The notes below the pieces were generated by a model, which was not told the origin of the DNA, searched no databases, and saw only the letters and a program-made list of their open reading frames with translations. From DASPWW01 sp035637595 (lineage in GTDB: Bacteria > Actinomycetota > Thermoleophilia > Solirubrobacterales > 70-9), in assembly GCA_035637595.1 (NCBI GenBank), contig DASPWW010000041.1:1-15115 (forward strand): a stretch of 15,115 bases of DNA. Reading direction: 5' to 3'. Within the stretch, counting starts at the first letter, position 1, and every line of letters begins with the position of its first letter. The translations under genes and the position numbers were made by a program. Positions 13,433 through 15,115 of the stretch are shown here, one piece after another.

Positions 13433-14101
13433 GTGGCTGGCTCTGACTTGCAGGCTCCGCAGGACCGCGAACCGGTTCGCGTTCTGGTGTTCTCCGCCTC
13501 GTTGAAGGCGGAGTCGCTGAACGCACGACTGGCCCGCCTTGCGGCGAGCACGATCGAGACCAATGGCGGGGAGGTCGATCTCCGACCGATGACGGACTTC
13601 GATACTCCCTCCTACAACGCCGATGTGCAGGACGAGGTCGGCTTTCCTCCGGGCGCCGATCGTCTTCGCGAGTGCATCCAGACCAACGATGCCTTCGTGA
13701 TCAGCTCCCCCGAGTACAACGCGTCGATGCCCGGGGAGCTGAAGAACTCGATCGACTGGGTGTCTCGCTTCAGCCCGCAGCCCTTCAACGAGAAGCACGG
13801 GCTGCTGCTGTCGGCGTCGCCGTCGATGGTGGGCGGCAACCGGGGTCTGTGGGCCCTGCGAGTTCCCTTCGAGCACCTGGGCGCTCGGATCTACCCCGAC
13901 ATGTTCTCCCTGGCCCAGGCGCACCGGTCCTTCGACCCCGACGGGGGGATCGCCGACGCGCAGCTACAGGAGCGCTTCGACCACAACATGGTCGGCTTCA
14001 TGGATCTCGTCGAAGCCTCCAAGCACTACCCGTGCGTCAAGACTCGCTGGGTCGAGTACCTCGGGGAGCGTCCTGATCCAGTGACCGACCGCGTCGAGTA
14101 G
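13433..14101 (+). CDS. NADPH-dependent FMN reductase / NAD(P)H-dependent oxidoreductase
   Basis: This 222-aa flavodoxin-fold protein belongs to the NADPH_dep_FMN_red (SsuE/ChrR-like) family. The N-terminal strand RVLVFSASLKAESLN (16-30) is the FMN phosphate loop, usually G-S-x-R-x-x-S-x-N; here the first Gly is Ser21 and Arg is replaced by Lys. The family signature SPEYNASMPGELKNSIDWVSR (92-112 region) is intact, and GGNRGL marks the later loop. Likely activity is reduction of FMN, quinones or other acceptors with NAD(P)H in the cytoplasm; the physiological acceptor is not deducible. The C-terminal region from about 165 (HRSFDPDGGIADAQLQERFD) is typical of the longer members. It starts with GTG behind a consensus Shine-Dalgarno, suggesting strong translation. 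It is divergent from WES/DGAT and convergent with the zinc-finger gene (7-bp gap). Confidence 0.9.
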   Translation: MAGSDLQAPQDREPVRVLVFSASLKAESLNARLARLAASTIETNGGEVDLRPMTDFDTPSYNADVQDEVGFPPGADRLRECIQTNDAFVISSPEYNASMPGELKNSIDWVSRFSPQPFNEKHGLLLSASPSMVGGNRGLWALRVPFEHLGARIYPDMFSLAQAHRSFDPDGGIADAQLQERFDHNMVGFMDLVEASKHYPCVKTRWVEYLGERPDPVTDRVE

Positions 14102-14108
14102 TCCGCCG

Positions 14109-14423
14109 TCAACCCCCGAGCGGCGAGGCTGGGATCCGCGTCTCGCCCCGGATCTCCGGGATCACCATGGCGACGTCGTCAACGAAGCAGTACGACCACT
14201 GCTCTCCCGGCTCCAGCGAGCGGATCAGCGGATGGCCCGCCTCGCGCGCATGGCGCGAGGCGTGCTGGTTCGGCGAGCTGTCGCAGCAACCGACCTGTCC
14301 GCATTCGAGGCAGATCCGCAGGTGCAGCCACGGATCGCCGGTCTTCATGCACTCCTCGCAGCCCTCGACCCCCTCGGGGAGGTCGGTGACGTGAACATGG
14401 TCGAGGTGATCGCACGAGGCCAT
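14109..14423 (-). CDS. UBP-type zinc finger domain protein
   Basis: This 104-aa protein is essentially one zf-UBP domain. Visible ligands are Cys4 and His6, Cys22/Cys25 (CEEC), Cys38/Cys41 (CLEC), Cys46, and His54/His58/His64 in the block CCDSSPNQHASRHAREAGHP. HPLIRSLEPGEQWSYCFVDD (64-83) is the conserved core. In eukaryotes this fold binds the free ubiquitin C-terminus; the bacterial stand-alone version is widespread in actinobacteria with unknown function. The ATG at 14423 has an AAGGAAG at a rather long 11-nt spacing. A TTGACG/TACAAG promoter lies upstream, and a hairpin separates it from the VOC gene, so it is probably transcribed alone. Confidence 0.9.
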   Translation of the reverse strand: MASCDHLDHVHVTDLPEGVEGCEECMKTGDPWLHLRICLECGQVGCCDSSPNQHASRHAREAGHPLIRSLEPGEQWSYCFVDDVAMVIPEIRGETRIPASPLGG

Positions 14424-14489
14424 CGGACTTCGAGCTTCCTTTTCACTTGCTGACTCGCGGCGCTTGCGCCCCCGCCATCCGCTCCACGC

Positions 14490-14517
14490 CTTGTACCGAG
14501 CATCGCAGAGTCGTCAA
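14490..14517 (-). promoter_or_regulatory. Candidate sigma-70 promoter for the zinc-finger gene
   Basis: On the minus strand TTGACG (14517-14512), a 16-nt spacer and TACAAG (14495-14490) form a -35/-10 pair about 67 nt upstream of the ATG at 14423. The -35 is close to consensus; the -10 lacks the final T. Confidence 0.4.
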
Positions 14518-14546
14518 GTCCCAAGTGTGCGCCAGGCCCGCGATGC

Positions 14547-14586
14547 GCACCCGAAGGGCCCCGCACCGCGGGAGCCCTTCGGGTGC
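14547..14586 (-). terminator. Long bulged hairpin terminator after the VOC gene
   Basis: A perfect 13-bp stem (GCACCCGAAGGGC with GCCCTTCGGGTGC) encloses a further 5-bp stem (CCCGC/GCGGG) with a 3-nt loop and one bulged A (14573). It lies 14 bp beyond the VOC stop codon. No U-tract follows on either strand, which is common for GC-rich actinobacterial terminators. Confidence 0.65.
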
Positions 14587-14600
14587 CACGTCGGCTGCCG

Positions 14601-14969
14601 CTACTTGACGAGGCCGATCACGTGACCCTCTGGGTCGGTGAACAGGGCGATCTCGATGTCCACCTCGGACATCTTCTCCGGGCCCATCACGCGCGTCCCG
14701 CCGAGGCGCTCCGCCTTGGCCAGCGCGGCTTCGACGTCGTCGACCTCGACGTAGAAGGTGACGTGCCCCTCGTACCCCTCGGGTCCGGTCCCGACGCCGC
14801 CCCCGATTCCCGCCCCGTCCGCGTTGGTGTTCCCGTCACGCGGGACGACCGCGTAGTTCGTCGGCCCGATCGGGTCGCCGAACTCCCAGCCGAACAGCTC
14901 CGAGTAGTAGCCGCGCAGCTTCTCGCCGTCCTTGCCGACGACCTCGAAATGGACAACCGGCTGTCCCAT
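14601..14969 (-). CDS. VOC family (glyoxalase/bleomycin-resistance fold) protein
   Basis: This 122-aa protein is a vicinal-oxygen-chelate fold with two beta-alpha-beta-beta-beta modules: the first from VVHFEVVGKDGEKLRGYYSE (5-24) through FGWEF, the second from HVTFYVEVDDVEAALAKAER (69-88) to FTDPEGHVIGLVK (110-122). His7, Glu73 or Glu75 and His116 are near the usual metal positions, but the substrate cannot be told. The Gly-rich loop (51-66) between modules is typical of the 'GGGV' subgroup. The ATG at 14969 is preferred over 15008 because AAGGAG (14975-14980) sits 5 nt before it and the upstream residues are basic and unlike the family. The transcript ends at the hairpin 14547-14586. Confidence 0.88.
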   Translation of the reverse strand: MGQPVVHFEVVGKDGEKLRGYYSELFGWEFGDPIGPTNYAVVPRDGNTNADGAGIGGGVGTGPEGYEGHVTFYVEVDDVEAALAKAERLGGTRVMGPEKMSEVDIEIALFTDPEGHVIGLVK

Positions 14970-14987
14970 CCTGTCTCCTTTCGTTGT

Positions 14988-15005
14988 GCGCCGGCGCGCC
15001 GGCGC
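14988..15005. repeat. 18-bp perfect palindrome in the VOC leader
   Basis: GCGCCGGCGCGCCGGCGC reads identically on both strands and lies 8 bp upstream of the VOC Shine-Dalgarno. It could be an operator or, as RNA, a hairpin next to the ribosome-binding site. In DNA this GC-rich, part of the symmetry could be chance. Confidence 0.5.
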
Positions 15006-15115
15006 CATATGACTGCAACCTATCCCTAAGACCGCGGCGGGCCGCGGAACTCATCGCCGGTTGTTCAGCGTCCGGGGCCTGTTCCCTAGCGGGGTCGCCC
15101 CTGCGAGGTCGGGCA
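15006..15115. other. Noncoding right end with possible promoter and small inverted repeats
   Basis: No convincing gene lies here. On the minus strand TAGGTT (15022-15017) is a possible -10 box for the VOC gene with a leader of about 40 nt. CCGCGG-CGGG-CCGCGG (15032-15047) and GGGG-TCG-CCCC (15091-15101) are short inverted repeats of unknown meaning. The neighbouring gene is outside the window. Confidence 0.4.

Noticed and set aside
13282..13563. 94-residue N-terminal extension of WES/DGAT
   Set aside because: No family similarity; overlaps the FMN reductase gene and the operator-like repeat. The family start motif begins at 13281.
1..15115. CRISPR array, IS element, phage genes, tRNA or rRNA
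   Set aside because: No regularly spaced repeats, transposase or integrase motifs, cloverleaf or rRNA-like sequence seen by reading; base composition looks even.

Overview
The window is very GC-rich, single-copy bacterial chromosome with short gaps, many GTG/TTG starts and several starts that look leaderless (a TANNNT -10 box 6-9 nt before the start codon and no Shine-Dalgarno). The gene content (WES/DGAT acyltransferase, UBP-type zinc finger protein, ACAD10/LvaA-type phosphotransferase, M28 lipoprotein) suggests an actinobacterium, probably of the Thermoleophilia/Solirubrobacterales type. That placement is inferred from gene content and composition, not from a marker gene. I see no tRNA, rRNA, IS element, phage gene or CRISPR array.

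Layout. 1-714 (-): 5' part of an aminoglycoside-phosphotransferase-fold kinase of the acyl-CoA type, cut by the window edge. 769-4954 (+): a four-gene unit in which three secreted paralogs of unknown function (384, 395 and 386 aa) surround a HAD-family hydrolase. The first three genes are tightly packed or overlapping. Each paralog is itself an internal duplication (domain A plus domain B) and has the same eight cysteines outside its signal peptide. This is the least explained part of the window. 4977-5857 (-): a 52-aa membrane protein coupled by an ATGA overlap to a YdjM-like membrane metal hydrolase. It is divergent from 5871-6860 (+), an LPG-synthase-type membrane protein, with only 13 bp between the opposing start codons and a symmetric TAGCCTA box in that gap. 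6889-7812 (-): an exported M28 peptidase-like protein whose metal-bridging Asp is replaced by Asn.

7873-11891 is a zinc-uptake locus: znuA (+), zur (-), then the operon znuB1-znuC-znuB2 (+) with two different permeases around one ATPase. A Fur-family-like operator lies between zur and znuB1. A weaker related site covers the first codons of znuA. The simplest reading is Zur repression of zinc import, with zur autoregulated.

11809-13281 (-) is a wax ester synthase/diacylglycerol acyltransferase whose 3' end overlaps znuB2 tail to tail by 83 bp. It is divergent from an NADPH-dependent FMN reductase (13433-14101, +), and the 151-bp gap holds a perfect 8-5-8 inverted repeat, a likely operator. 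The right end has a UBP-type zinc-finger protein (14109-14423, -), a long bulged hairpin terminator, a VOC/glyoxalase-fold protein (14601-14969, -) and a noncoding tail with palindromes. No stretch over 300 bases lacks a gene.
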